A stretch of DNA of 64,000 bases, from contig JAVSMN010000001.1 in the NCBI GenBank assembly GCA_032027205.1, positions 806,001-870,000 on the forward strand, read 5' to 3'. Each line of letters begins with the position of its first letter. Within the stretch, counting starts at the first letter, position 1. A model generated the notes under the pieces. That model was not told where the DNA came from. It did no database searches and worked only from the letters and a program-made list of their open reading frames with translations. Below are positions 33,469 through 42,083 of the stretch, piece by piece. Made by a program: the position numbers and the translations under genes. The stretch is from Zeimonas sp032027205 (lineage in GTDB: Bacteria > Pseudomonadota > Gammaproteobacteria > Burkholderiales > Burkholderiaceae_E).

Positions 33469-34632
33469 ATGTCCGCACCGATCTATCTCGACCATCACTC
33501 GACCACGCCGGTGGACCCCCGCGTGCTCGACGCAATGCTGCCGTATTTCACGCACGAGTGTGGCAACGCATCGAACCGCACGCACGCCTACGGACGCAAT
33601 GCATCGGCCGCCGTCGAGCAGGCGCGCGAGCAGGTCGCCGCCGCGCTCGGCGCGCGCTATTCCGAGATCTACTTCACTTCCGGGGCGACCGAGTCGAACG
33701 CGATCGCGCTACAGGGGGCAGCCCGACGAGCTCCGGGCGCGCACCTCGTCACGAGTGCGATCGAGCATCGCTCGGTGCTCGATTCGATGCGACGCCTCGA
33801 ACGCGAAGGCTGGCGGCTCGACGTGCTCCCGGTCGATCGGCACGGCTTCGTCGATCCGGACGATGTGGCCCGGGCACTGCGTCCCGACACCGCGCTCGTG
33901 TCGATCATGGCGGCGAACAACGAGATCGGCACGATCGAGCCGCTCGCCGCGATCGGCGAGGCGGTGCGCCGCTCGAACGCGCTGCTCCACGTCGACGCCA
34001 CGCAGGCGCTCGGGCGCGTGCCGATCGACGTCGATGCGATGTCGATCGACCTGCTCTCGGTGTCGGCGCACAAGCTGCACGGTCCCAAGGGCGTGGGCGC
34101 GCTGTACGTGCGGCGGCGCGTGCAGATCGACGCGCTCGCGGAAGGCGGCGGCCAGGAGCGCGGCCTTCGTCCGGGCACGCTGAACGTGCCCGGCATCGTC
34201 GGATTCGGCGCGGCGTGCGAACTCGCGCTGCAATCGCTGCCCGAGCACGAGGCGCGCATCGCCGCGCTGCGCGATCGGCTGCAGCAGCGTCTGGTCGAGG
34301 AGATCGACGGCGTCACGGTGAACGGGCCGCAGCAGGGGCGGGTCGCGGCGAACCTGAACGTCACGATCGACGGCGTCGAAGCCGAAGCCCTGCTGCTCGG
34401 ACTGCCCGGACTCGCGCTGTCGGCCGGCGCCGCCTGCTCGACGGCGCAGGCGCGGCCCTCGCACGTGCTCGAAGCAATCGGCGCGGCACACGACGCTCCC
34501 GCCGCCGTGCTGCGCTTCGGGCTCGGTCGGGGAAATACGGTCGACGAGATCGACCGTGCCGCTCGCTGCGTGATCGATCTCGTTCGCCGCCTGCGCAGCG
34601 CATCGGCGCTTGCCCGGATTCCGGCCACTTGA
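33469..34632 (+). CDS. Cysteine desulfurase, IscS/NifS family
   Basis: A 387-residue class V PLP enzyme that takes sulfur from cysteine as a persulfide. YLDHHSTTPVDPRVLDAM, the PLP lysine in SAHKLHGPKGVGALYV, ERGLRPGTLN, and the active-site cysteine loop SAGAACSTAQARPSHVL are clear. The long flexible loop puts it in group I (IscS-like). There are no IscU, Fdx or regulator genes nearby, so it is a stand-alone copy; it might support Fe-S or thiolation needs of the adjacent pathway, or be unrelated. Confidence 0.9.
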   Translation: MSAPIYLDHHSTTPVDPRVLDAMLPYFTHECGNASNRTHAYGRNASAAVEQAREQVAAALGARYSEIYFTSGATESNAIALQGAARRAPGAHLVTSAIEHRSVLDSMRRLEREGWRLDVLPVDRHGFVDPDDVARALRPDTALVSIMAANNEIGTIEPLAAIGEAVRRSNALLHVDATQALGRVPIDVDAMSIDLLSVSAHKLHGPKGVGALYVRRRVQIDALAEGGGQERGLRPGTLNVPGIVGFGAACELALQSLPEHEARIAALRDRLQQRLVEEIDGVTVNGPQQGRVAANLNVTIDGVEAEALLLGLPGLALSAGAACSTAQARPSHVLEAIGAAHDAPAAVLRFGLGRGNTVDEIDRAARCVIDLVRRLRSASALARIPAT

Positions 34633-34660
34633 TACAGAACAAGCAGGCGACGCACAACGC

Positions 34661-34688
34661 TTGCAACGTCCGGCGCGCTGTGTAACAT
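34661..34688 (+). promoter_or_regulatory. Candidate promoter of the ligase/reductase operon
   Basis: TTGCAA (34661-34666), a 16-bp spacer and TAACAT (34683-34688, preceded by TG) lie about 76 bp before the ligase ATG. It is a reasonable sigma-70-like match in otherwise GC-rich DNA. Confidence 0.45.
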
Positions 34689-34763
34689 CGGTCGACCCGC
34701 GGGCACGCCGCCCCGCCCTGCGGACACCCCTTCCGACGACCTCCACCGAATCCGAGGGCTCAG

Positions 34764-36419
34764 ATGCTTGCCGGCTGCACGCCGTGGCCGCAATCGCTCG
34801 CCGCTCGCTGGCGAGCGCTCGGCTACTGGGAAGACATCACGCTGTGGGAAATGCTGCGCCAGAGCGCGCAGCGTTCCCCCGACGGCACGGCGATCGTCCA
34901 CGGCGAGCGGATCGTCACGTATCGGGAACTCGCCGCGCGAAGCGAGTCGCTCGCGCGGCATCTGCTCGCGCTCGGGCTGCGTCCGCTCGATCGCGTCGTC
35001 GTGCAGATCCACAATGTTCCCGAGTTCGTCTTCGCGTTCTTCGGCCTCGTGCGCGCCGGCATCATCCCGGTGCTCGCGCTGCCGGCGCACCGGCACACCG
35101 AGTTGTCTCATTTCGTGCGGCACGCGAAGGCGCGCGCGCTGTTCATCCCCGACGTCGTGCGCGGATTCGACTACCGGCCGCTCGCCGAAGAACTACGCGG
35201 CGAATGCGAAACGCTCGAGCACGTCTTCGTCGCCGGCGAGGCGCTCGACGGGCAGGTGCCGCTCGGCTCGCTGCTCGACGAAGGCCCGACGCAGGTAGCG
35301 CTGCCCGCGCTCGATCCGTCGGAAGTCGCGCTGATGCTGCTTTCGGGCGGCACGACGGCGCTGCCGAAGCTCATTCCACGGACGCACAACGACTACGTCC
35401 TCAACGCGAAGGCGTCCGGGCGCGTGGCGCAGATCGACGAATCGAGCGTGATGCTCGTCGTATTGCCGCTCGGTCACAACTACAACCTGGCAAGCCCCGG
35501 CATCCTGGCGTGCTTCGCAGTCGGCGCGACCATCGTGCTGTCCACCGGGCACGACGCCGATACCGTATTCCCGCTCGTCGAGCGCCATCGGGTAACGATC
35601 CTCCCGGCCGCTGTTCCGCTGGTCACGCAATGGCTGAACTCGCAGGTGCCGGCGCGCCACGACCTGTCGTCGCTGCGCGTCGTGCAGAACGGCGGCGCGC
35701 GGCTGGCGCCCGAGCTGCGCCGACGCGTGCGCGAGCAGTGGGGCTGCACGCCGCAGGAGATCTACGGCACCGCCGAGGGCCTGATCAACATCGTCCCGCT
35801 CGACGCTTCCGAGGAGCAGATGATGGACAGTTCAGGCACGCCGATCTGCGAGCACGACGAGCTGCGCATCGTCGACCCCGACGGCAACGAACTGCCCGAC
35901 GGCGAGCCGGGCGAGCTGCTCACGCGCGGCCCGTACACCATCCTCGGCTACTACGATGCGCCGCAGACCAACGCCACCGCATTCACCGCCGACGGCTTCT
36001 ACCGGATGGGCGACGTCGTGCGCAAGCAGGGGCGGTACCTGTACACGGAAGGCCGCAAGAAAGACCTGATCAACCGCGGCGGCGAGAAGATCAGCTGCGA
36101 CGAGGTCGAGAACCTCGTTCTGAAGCACCCAGCCGTGCTGGGCTGCTGCGTGGTCGGCATGCCCGACCCGGTCTTCGGCGAGAAGGCCTGTGCCTTCGTC
36201 GTGCTGCGGCCCGGAGCCACGCTCGATCTCGCGCAGCTCTCGAAGTTCCTCCTCGAACAGCGCGTCGCCCGTTTCAAGCTGCCCGAGCGCCTCGAGGTGC
36301 TCGAGCAGTTCCCGATCAGCCCCGCCGGAAAGATCCTGCGGCGCGACCTGCGCGAACTGATCGCCGCAACGCTCGCCGAAGAGGCGCGAGCATCGTCCCA
36401 ACCCGGAAACCGAGAATGA
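34764..36419 (+). CDS. Aryl acid-AMP ligase (2,3-dihydroxybenzoate/salicylate-AMP ligase family)
   Basis: A 551-residue ANL-superfamily enzyme. The opening CTPWPQSLAARWRALGYWED is typical of EntE/DhbE-type ligases. Core motifs: LSGGTTALPKLIPRTH (phosphate loop), LPLGHNYNLASPG (aryl pocket region), EIYGTAEGLINI, FYRMGDVVRKQGRYLY, GRKKDLINRGGEKI and the catalytic lysine in SPAGKILRRDL. No siderophore synthetase is near, so a catabolic role, activating salicylate or another hydroxy- or amino-benzoate before CoA transfer, fits better. Which substrate is inference. The stop overlaps the next ATG. Confidence 0.85.
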   Translation: MLAGCTPWPQSLAARWRALGYWEDITLWEMLRQSAQRSPDGTAIVHGERIVTYRELAARSESLARHLLALGLRPLDRVVVQIHNVPEFVFAFFGLVRAGIIPVLALPAHRHTELSHFVRHAKARALFIPDVVRGFDYRPLAEELRGECETLEHVFVAGEALDGQVPLGSLLDEGPTQVALPALDPSEVALMLLSGGTTALPKLIPRTHNDYVLNAKASGRVAQIDESSVMLVVLPLGHNYNLASPGILACFAVGATIVLSTGHDADTVFPLVERHRVTILPAAVPLVTQWLNSQVPARHDLSSLRVVQNGGARLAPELRRRVREQWGCTPQEIYGTAEGLINIVPLDASEEQMMDSSGTPICEHDELRIVDPDGNELPDGEPGELLTRGPYTILGYYDAPQTNATAFTADGFYRMGDVVRKQGRYLYTEGRKKDLINRGGEKISCDEVENLVLKHPAVLGCCVVGMPDPVFGEKACAFVVLRPGATLDLAQLSKFLLEQRVARFKLPERLEVLEQFPISPAGKILRRDLRELIAATLAEEARASSQPGNRE

Positions 36420-38383
36420 CCCAGACCGCGAACCTCGCCCGCCTGTTCGAGCCCGCCCAATGGGGCAAGCTGCGCAGCAAGAACCGCATCAAGTACGGCT
36501 CGTGCTGCGTGTCGAACTACAACAATCGCGATGGCACGCACACGATCCGCGAGCACGCGCGCACGCAGGTGATCGCGCAGACCGGCTGCGGCATCATCAC
36601 CAACCAGGGCGCTTATCCGGATCCGCTGGGCGAAGGCAAGGGCTACTTCCGCCAGGTCGCGATCTACGACGACAAGTGCATCCCCGAGTTCGAGAAGATC
36701 GCCGGCTACATCCACGACGCCGGCGCGATCGCCGTGCAACAGGTGCTGCACGCCGGGCGCTACGGCGGCATCGACCTGGGCTACTGCCTGCAGCCGTCGA
36801 TCGTCCCGCAGACGTTGCCGCACTTCCGCCCGCCGCGCGAGATCACGAAGGAGCAGATCCGCGCCACCGTGCAGCAGCACGCCGACGCCGCGAAGCGCGC
36901 GTTGAAAGCCGGCTTCGACGCCACCGAAGTCACCAGCTTCATGGGCTACCTGCTGGCGACCTTCAACTCGAAGTTCACCAACCGGCGCACCGACGAGTAC
37001 GGCGGCTCGCTGAAGAACCGCGGTCGCTTCATGTGCGAACTGATCGACGCGATGAAGCAGGCGCAGGGCGACGCGCCGCTGGTGATCCGGCTGAACGGCA
37101 ACGAGCTGATGGATCGCTGGGGCGGCAACACCGAGGACGAATGCTTCGAGCTGATGCAGCTTGCCGCCGAGCACGGCGTCGACATGATCAGCGTCACCGT
37201 CGGCTGGCAGGAAGCGCCCGAATCGTCGATCGGCCGTGACGTGCCTCCCGGCTACTGGAGGCGGCTGGCCGCGCGCGCGAAGAAGATGCTGCCGAACACG
37301 CCGATCGCCTTCGGCAACCGGCTGCCCGATCCGCACATGGCTTCGCAGTGCATCGAGGACGGCGAGTTCGACTTCTGGGAGGTATGCCGCCCGATGCTGG
37401 CCGACCCCGACCTCGTGCACAAGGCGGCCGCCGGACGCATGGGCGAGGTCAAGCGCTGCATCGGCTCGCTCAATTGCCTGTCGCGGCTGTTCCGCGACCT
37501 GCCCTACACCTGCACGCGCAACCCGCAGCTCGGCCACGAATACGACCCGGCCTACCAGATCACGCCGGCGGTAATGCCGAAGAAGATCATGGTGATCGGC
37601 GCCGGGCCCTCGGGCATGGAGTGCGCGATCACCGCCAAGCGGCGCGGCCATGACGTCATCGTCTTCGAGCGCGGCCCCGGCATCGGCGGGGCGCTGGCCG
37701 GCTACGCGAAGAACGACCTCGCCAACAGCGACGACCTCACGAGCGTCGTCGCCTACTACCGCAACATGGCCGAGGCGCTGAACATCGAGGTTCGCTGCAA
37801 CACGTCGATCGACGTCAAGGCGATGCGCTCGATGCTGCACCAGTACGACGTGGCGGTGATCGCCACCGGCGCGCGCATCGACTCGCGTTTCCTGCCCGAG
37901 TGCACGCAGCCCGGGCTGCTGGTCGATGCGCTCGACGTGGCCGCCGACAAGGTCGAGACCGGCGCGCGCGTCGTCGTGCTGGGCGGCGGCAAGATCGGGC
38001 TGACGCTGGCCGAGTCACTGAAGAAGAACCACGGCCGCGAGGTCTCCGTGGTCGATGCCGACAAGCGCATCGCCGGCGACGTGATGCCGTCGTTCAAGTG
38101 GCGGCACACGGCGTGGATCGAGGAGCTGGGCATTCCCACGCGCACCGGCGCGAAGGTGCTGGCGATCGGCGACGGCGGGGTGAAGATCCGCAACGCGCAG
38201 GGCGAGGAGGAGTTTCTTGCGGCCGACACGGTCATCTCGGCGCTCGAGCGCCGGCCGAACCAGGAGCTGTTTCACGAGCTCGAGTGGATGATCGACGAGG
38301 TGCACGGCTGCGGCGACTCGCTCGTGCCGCGCGGGCTCACGCAGGCGATCCATGACGGCTTCCGCCTCGGTGCGCGGATCTGA
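36416..38383 (+). CDS. Old-yellow-enzyme NADH:flavin oxidoreductase (2,4-dienoyl-CoA reductase-like)
   Basis: A 655-residue three-domain enzyme: an FMN TIM barrel (1-375; QQVLHAGRYGG, TNRRTDEYGGSLKNRGRF), an Fe-S segment, then FAD and NAD(P) domains (KIMVIGAGPSGMECAITAKRRG; VVVLGGGKIGLTLAESL). In the family the [4Fe-4S] site is CIGC-x3-C-x~11-C; here it reads CIGSLNC then C 12 residues on, so one cysteine is replaced by Ser and the spacing is shortened by one. Coupled to the aryl-AMP ligase by ATGA, so it probably reduces a ring or enoyl-CoA-like intermediate of the same pathway. Confidence 0.86.
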   Translation: MTQTANLARLFEPAQWGKLRSKNRIKYGSCCVSNYNNRDGTHTIREHARTQVIAQTGCGIITNQGAYPDPLGEGKGYFRQVAIYDDKCIPEFEKIAGYIHDAGAIAVQQVLHAGRYGGIDLGYCLQPSIVPQTLPHFRPPREITKEQIRATVQQHADAAKRALKAGFDATEVTSFMGYLLATFNSKFTNRRTDEYGGSLKNRGRFMCELIDAMKQAQGDAPLVIRLNGNELMDRWGGNTEDECFELMQLAAEHGVDMISVTVGWQEAPESSIGRDVPPGYWRRLAARAKKMLPNTPIAFGNRLPDPHMASQCIEDGEFDFWEVCRPMLADPDLVHKAAAGRMGEVKRCIGSLNCLSRLFRDLPYTCTRNPQLGHEYDPAYQITPAVMPKKIMVIGAGPSGMECAITAKRRGHDVIVFERGPGIGGALAGYAKNDLANSDDLTSVVAYYRNMAEALNIEVRCNTSIDVKAMRSMLHQYDVAVIATGARIDSRFLPECTQPGLLVDALDVAADKVETGARVVVLGGGKIGLTLAESLKKNHGREVSVVDADKRIAGDVMPSFKWRHTAWIEELGIPTRTGAKVLAIGDGGVKIRNAQGEEEFLAADTVISALERRPNQELFHELEWMIDEVHGCGDSLVPRGLTQAIHDGFRLGARI

Positions 38384-38399
38384 ACCGCGCGGCGGTCGC

Positions 38400-38843
38400 A
38401 TGATGGCAGGAGCCGGCACCACCGAGGCGACGAGCGCCTGGCACGACGCGTCCGGCTGGCAGGCGCTGCTCGCCCGCGAGCGGCATCTGTTCGAGCCGAT
38501 GATCGACGGCGCTTCGGTCGGCTTCGTCACGCGCGAGAGCGCCGATCGCGCCGGCGGGGAGATGCTCGTCTGGCGGCGCGAGCGCGACGCGACGGTCGTC
38601 GAGCGGCAGGCCTTCGGCGGGTTCGCGAACTGTCCGGTGGCGCTGCTCTTCGTTGCCGAGCCGGGGTCGCTCGAAGCGGTGCACGAACGGCTGCACGACA
38701 ACGCGCTCGGCGCCCTGAAGCTGCAGTTGCGCTCGGGTGCGATCCTGCTGTACGTGATCGTGCCGAAGCGGCAGCTTATCGACGACGGCTACGAGGATTT
38801 CGTCGAGGCGCTCGGCCTGGCCTTCCTCGGCGCATGCCGATGA
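38400..38843 (+). CDS. Hypothetical protein downstream of the flavoenzyme
   Basis: A 147-residue protein with no family I recognise. It has an alpha/beta-looking pattern (GASVGFVTRESADRAGGEMLVW, QAFGGFANCPVALLFVAEPG, GAILLYVIVPKRQLIDDGYE) and no TM or signal segment. It begins 16 bp after the reductase stop at ATG 38400 (an adjacent ATG at 38403 is equivalent), so it is probably in the same operon. The role is unknown; a small accessory or CoA-ester handling protein is possible but unsupported. Confidence 0.55.
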   Translation: MMAGAGTTEATSAWHDASGWQALLARERHLFEPMIDGASVGFVTRESADRAGGEMLVWRRERDATVVERQAFGGFANCPVALLFVAEPGSLEAVHERLHDNALGALKLQLRSGAILLYVIVPKRQLIDDGYEDFVEALGLAFLGACR

Positions 38844-38858
38844 CGATCATCGCGGTGC

Positions 38859-38914
38859 GCGGAGCAGGACGATGATCTTCCAGAAATGCGGAGCAGGCCG
38901 ATGATCTTCGAGAA
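38859..38914 (+). repeat. 29-bp tandem duplication carrying a ribosome site and ATG
   Basis: Two adjacent copies at 38859-38887 and 38888-38914 match at 25 of 27 aligned bases. Each contains GGAGCAGG followed by ATGATCTTC. The first ATG (38872) opens a frame that stops after ten codons at TGA; the second (38901) is the start of the zinc-ribbon/MaoC gene. It looks like a recent slippage duplication of the translation initiation region. Confidence 0.85.
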
Positions 38915-39566
38915 CCCGGCAGGCGCGCCGGAGCTCGCGTGCAATCACTGCGGTTGCCGCTGGTTCGACCGGATGACCGGAGCGTGCTATGAATGCGGCG
39001 AGCCGGTACCGCCCGAAGACATCGCCGAGTACCAGCGCACACTGGCCGCCTTTCACGCCGCGAAAGGAATCCGCCCGAACGACGAATCGAAGGAGGCGCA
39101 GATGGCGCAACGCTGGTTCGAGGATTACGTCCCGGGCTCGGTGCACGAGTTGGGCACGGTGAGCGTCACCGAGAGCGAGATCATCGAGTTCGCGCGCCGC
39201 TTCGACGGCCAGCCGATGCACACCGATCCCGACCTCGCCGCGCGCAGCCCCTTCGGTGGCGTGATCGCCAGCGGCTGGCACACGGCGTCGCTGATGATGC
39301 GGCTGTACGCCGTGCAGTACCTGTCGTATCCGTCGAGCATCGCATCGCCGGGCATGGAGGAGCTGCGCTGGCCGGCGCCGGTGCGCGGCGGCGACACGCT
39401 GTCGGTGCGCGTCACCGTGCGCGAGGCGCGCGCTTCCACGTCGAAGCCGGACCGCGGCGTCGTGAAGTCGTTGGTGGAAGTCTTCAACCAGCACGGCGAG
39501 ACGGTCATGACGATGCTCGCGACGAACATGATCCTGCGGCGCCCGAAGTCGGCTGCCGCTTCTTGA
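38901..39566 (+). CDS. Zinc ribbon fused in frame to a MaoC-like hotdog dehydratase
   Basis: 221 residues. Residues 1-45 form a four-cysteine zinc ribbon (CNHCG and CYECGE); residues 68-221 are a MaoC/(R)-hydratase hotdog domain (FEDYVPGSVHELGTVSVTE, the active-site block FDGQPMHTDPDLAARSPFGG with D and H, and SGWHTASLMMRL). Just before the hotdog an AAGGAGG (39090-39096) and ATG (39101) form a better start than the first, so full-length and MaoC-only forms may both be made. It may hydrate an enoyl-CoA of the aromatic or beta-oxidation route encoded upstream. Confidence 0.8.
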   Translation: MIFENPAGAPELACNHCGCRWFDRMTGACYECGEPVPPEDIAEYQRTLAAFHAAKGIRPNDESKEAQMAQRWFEDYVPGSVHELGTVSVTESEIIEFARRFDGQPMHTDPDLAARSPFGGVIASGWHTASLMMRLYAVQYLSYPSSIASPGMEELRWPAPVRGGDTLSVRVTVREARASTSKPDRGVVKSLVEVFNQHGETVMTMLATNMILRRPKSAAAS

Positions 39567-39931
39567 ACACCGCGCAAGCGGGCATGCGCTGCGTCGTTCG
39601 TGTGGCAGTGGCCACGCAGCCGATCCGCGCGCTTTTCGCGCGCGAACGGCCTCCGGTATCGCACGCCGAGTGGGACGAGGCTGCCTACGTCGAGCAGCGC
39701 CTGCACGCCTACGCCGAGGCGCTCGAAGGGCTGGCGCTCGTGCAGGCGATGCCGGACGACGGCGGGATCGCCGCTGGTGCGCCGATGGGCGATTGTGCAG
39801 ACGCCTCGGGCGCGCTCGGGTGTGACGACGAGAACGCCATGAGCGCGTCGGACGGTGGTGCCTGGTTCTGCTGCCCCCCGCACCGGCGATCGTGTGCACG
39901 TCGACCCGGACCATCGGGACGAGGACGATGA
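39563..39931 (+). CDS. Doubtful small ORF after the MaoC gene
   Basis: A frame opening with TTG overlapping the MaoC stop (TTGA), or ATG 39584, encodes up to 122 residues containing HAEWDEAAYVEQRLHAYAEAL, a plausible amphipathic helix, and a weak Cys/Arg-rich end (CCPPHRRSCARR). No family is recognised. It overlaps the next small frame by 77 bp. Coding is uncertain; a frameshift joining the two frames is possible. Confidence 0.3.
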   Translation: MNTAQAGMRCVVRVAVATQPIRALFARERPPVSHAEWDEAAYVEQRLHAYAEALEGLALVQAMPDDGGIAAGAPMGDCADASGALGCDDENAMSASDGGAWFCCPPHRRSCARRPGPSGRGR

Positions 39932-40079
39932 CACCCGGAGGGATGCGCACGCCGACATCGAACGCGCGCTACGGCGGGTCTTCGTCGACGCGCATGCGTG
40001 GCGACGCCATCTGCTGCCGGCGTATTTCGAGCGGCATCGCAACTGGCGAGCCGTGGTCGGCGCCCCGATCCAGCATTGA
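39855..40079 (+). CDS. Doubtful small acidic/basic ORF
   Basis: 74 codons, with DPDHRDEDDDTRRDAHADIER and FVDAHAWRRHLLPAYFERHRNW. The second half looks like a real amphipathic helix pair, but no family is recognised and no ribosome site is evident. It could be the 3' portion of the preceding ORF after a frameshift near 39860-39900. Together, 39567-40096 holds no gene I can support firmly. Confidence 0.3.
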   Translation: MVPGSAAPRTGDRVHVDPDHRDEDDDTRRDAHADIERALRRVFVDAHAWRRHLLPAYFERHRNWRAVVGAPIQH

Positions 40080-40096
40080 CCGAGCCGAGCCGCGCG

Positions 40097-40543
40097 ATGC
40101 ACCAGACCTGGTTGTTCCTTCACCTCGCGTCGGTCATCGTCTGGATCGGCGGCATGAGCTTCGCGCACTTCTGCCTGCGCCCGGCCGCGGTCGCGACGCT
40201 CCAGCCTCCGCAGCGCCTGCCGCTGATGTCGTCGGCGCTCGGTCGCTTCTTCGTGATCGTCGGCTGGTCGATCGCGCTGCTGTGGGTGAGCGGTATCGCG
40301 ATGTTCGTCGAAGCCTTCTCGGCCGGCGCACGCCCGCCGTGGAACTGGAACGCGATGGCGGCGATCGCTGCGGTGATGACGATCATCTTCGCCGTCATCG
40401 TCCTGCGCCGTCACCCGCACATGCGCGAAGCGCTGGAGGCCGGCGACCTGCCCGCCGCCGGCGCCGCACTGGGCGACATTCGCCGGCTCGTCGTGCTCAA
40501 TCTCGTGCTCGGGTGGGTGGTCGTCGCGCTGGCGGCGCTTTGA
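40097..40543 (+). CDS. CopD-like four-helix membrane protein
   Basis: A 148-residue inner-membrane protein with four TM helices (about 4-24, 49-70, 81-100 and 126-147). HxxxxxxWIGGM (LHLASVIVWIGGMSFAHF) with its two histidines is characteristic of CopD/DUF2269-type proteins, which are linked with copper or haem. No copC or other copper gene is adjacent. It ends about 50 bp before the convergent cardiolipin synthase-like gene. Confidence 0.75.
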   Translation: MHQTWLFLHLASVIVWIGGMSFAHFCLRPAAVATLQPPQRLPLMSSALGRFFVIVGWSIALLWVSGIAMFVEAFSAGARPPWNWNAMAAIAAVMTIIFAVIVLRRHPHMREALEAGDLPAAGAALGDIRRLVVLNLVLGWVVVALAAL

Positions 40544-40593
40544 TCGATGCCGCCCGACCTGCCAAATCGTCACCCGTCGCGCTGCGCACACCC

Positions 40594-42006
40594 TCAAAGC
40601 TGAAACCCTACCGCCCGCACGAACCCCTCGAGCACGTCGCGCCCCCAGGACGGCGACGTCGGCTCGTAGGCACGCGAGCGCTGTCGCTCGGTCTCGGCCC
40701 ATTGCGCCAGCCAGCCGATCTCCGCGCGACCGTAGAACGCCGTCATCAGTTCGAAATTCAGCAGCAGGCTTCGCGAATCGAGGTTGGCCGAACCGCACAG
40801 CGCGATCTCGTCGTCGACGATCACGAGTTTCGCGTGGACCATCGCCGGGTGCAGGTGGACGTGGCCGCCGGCGGCGGCGAGCGCGCGCAGGGCGCGCCCG
40901 CGCGCCAGGTCGGCCATCCGGTGATTCGAGCGCGAAGGCACGACGAGATCGATCCGCACGCCGCGCCGGCAGGCGACGCACCACGCCGCGAGCAGCGCGT
41001 CCTCCGGAACAAAATACGGGGTGATGGCGACGATTCGCCGCTCGGCCCGAAACGCGGCGGCGACGAGCAACGCGTACAGCGTGTCGTCGGCCAAATCCGG
41101 CCCGCTCGGCACGAGTTGCGCTGGCGGTCCGTCGAAAGCGCGCGTATCGACGCCCTCGGCGAAGCCGCTGGTCGCGACACGACCGCGCGCCGCCTGCCAG
41201 TCGCGCTCGATCAAAGCCTGCGCCTGCGTCGCAAGCGGGCCGCGCACGACGAAACTCAGGTCCACCCAGCCGTGCTCGCCGTCGTCGAAGTATTCGCTCG
41301 CGAGGTTGCGACCGCCGCTCCAGGCGACGGCGCCGTCGGCGACGACGAGTTTGCGATGGTCACGAAGGTTCGTGCGACCGCGAACCGGGTTGCGAAACAC
41401 CGGCATGAAGCGGCGCGACTCGACGCCGGCGCCATGCAGCATCGCCGGAATGCGCCGCGCGCCGCGCAACCCGCCGATCGCGTCGACGAGGACCCGCACG
41501 CGCACGCCGCGCTGCGCGCTGCGCACGAGCGCCGAGAGCACTGCGCGCCCGACCTCGTCGTCCCCTACCACGTAAGTACAGACGTCGACTCGTTCGCGCG
41601 CCTGCTCGACGATCGCCAGCAGCGCGCGCAGCGATTCGGCGCCGTTCTCGTGGAATTCGATCGACCGGTTGCGCACCGGCGCGGGAACGTCGAGGGCATC
41701 GAGCAGTTGCAGCGCCCATGCCGGACCGTCCGTCGGCGCTGCCCGCGCTACACGCGACGGGCGCCGCGCGGGACGAACCAGCTTGCGCGTGCCGAACACG
41801 AGGAAGAGCGGCAGGCCGAGATACGGCAGCAGCCCGATCAACAACACCCATGCGATCGCCGCCGACGGGTGCCGGTGATGGCCTCCGATGCGCGTCACCA
41901 TCACGTAGGTGAGCAGCCCCACGAGCACGAACATGCCGTGCTGGAGCGGCGACAGGGACAGGGGCCAGTGCATGCCGTGCAACACGCGGGAAGACGCGCG
42001 GACCAT
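40594..42006 (-). CDS. Phospholipase D-family cardiolipin synthase-like enzyme
   Basis: 470 residues from ATG 42006 (alternatives 42027 and 41973). Two N-terminal TM helices are followed by two PLD domains with HKD motifs HRKLVVAD and HAKLVIVDD, each followed by SGGRN or GSANLDSRS. This is the ClsA-like layout that condenses two phosphatidylglycerols into cardiolipin. It is alone on its strand here; the regulator operon lies upstream on the same strand. Confidence 0.88.
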   Translation of the reverse strand: MVRASSRVLHGMHWPLSLSPLQHGMFVLVGLLTYVMVTRIGGHHRHPSAAIAWVLLIGLLPYLGLPLFLVFGTRKLVRPARRPSRVARAAPTDGPAWALQLLDALDVPAPVRNRSIEFHENGAESLRALLAIVEQARERVDVCTYVVGDDEVGRAVLSALVRSAQRGVRVRVLVDAIGGLRGARRIPAMLHGAGVESRRFMPVFRNPVRGRTNLRDHRKLVVADGAVAWSGGRNLASEYFDDGEHGWVDLSFVVRGPLATQAQALIERDWQAARGRVATSGFAEGVDTRAFDGPPAQLVPSGPDLADDTLYALLVAAAFRAERRIVAITPYFVPEDALLAAWCVACRRGVRIDLVVPSRSNHRMADLARGRALRALAAAGGHVHLHPAMVHAKLVIVDDEIALCGSANLDSRSLLLNFELMTAFYGRAEIGWLAQWAETERQRSRAYEPTSPSWGRDVLEGFVRAVGFQL

Positions 42007-42083
42007 AGCATGCGGCCGGCGCCGCAAGGGGCCGGCGACGGGAAGTGGTCGGGCCGCAGCGCCGCAGCGGCGCGCCCGCCGCC

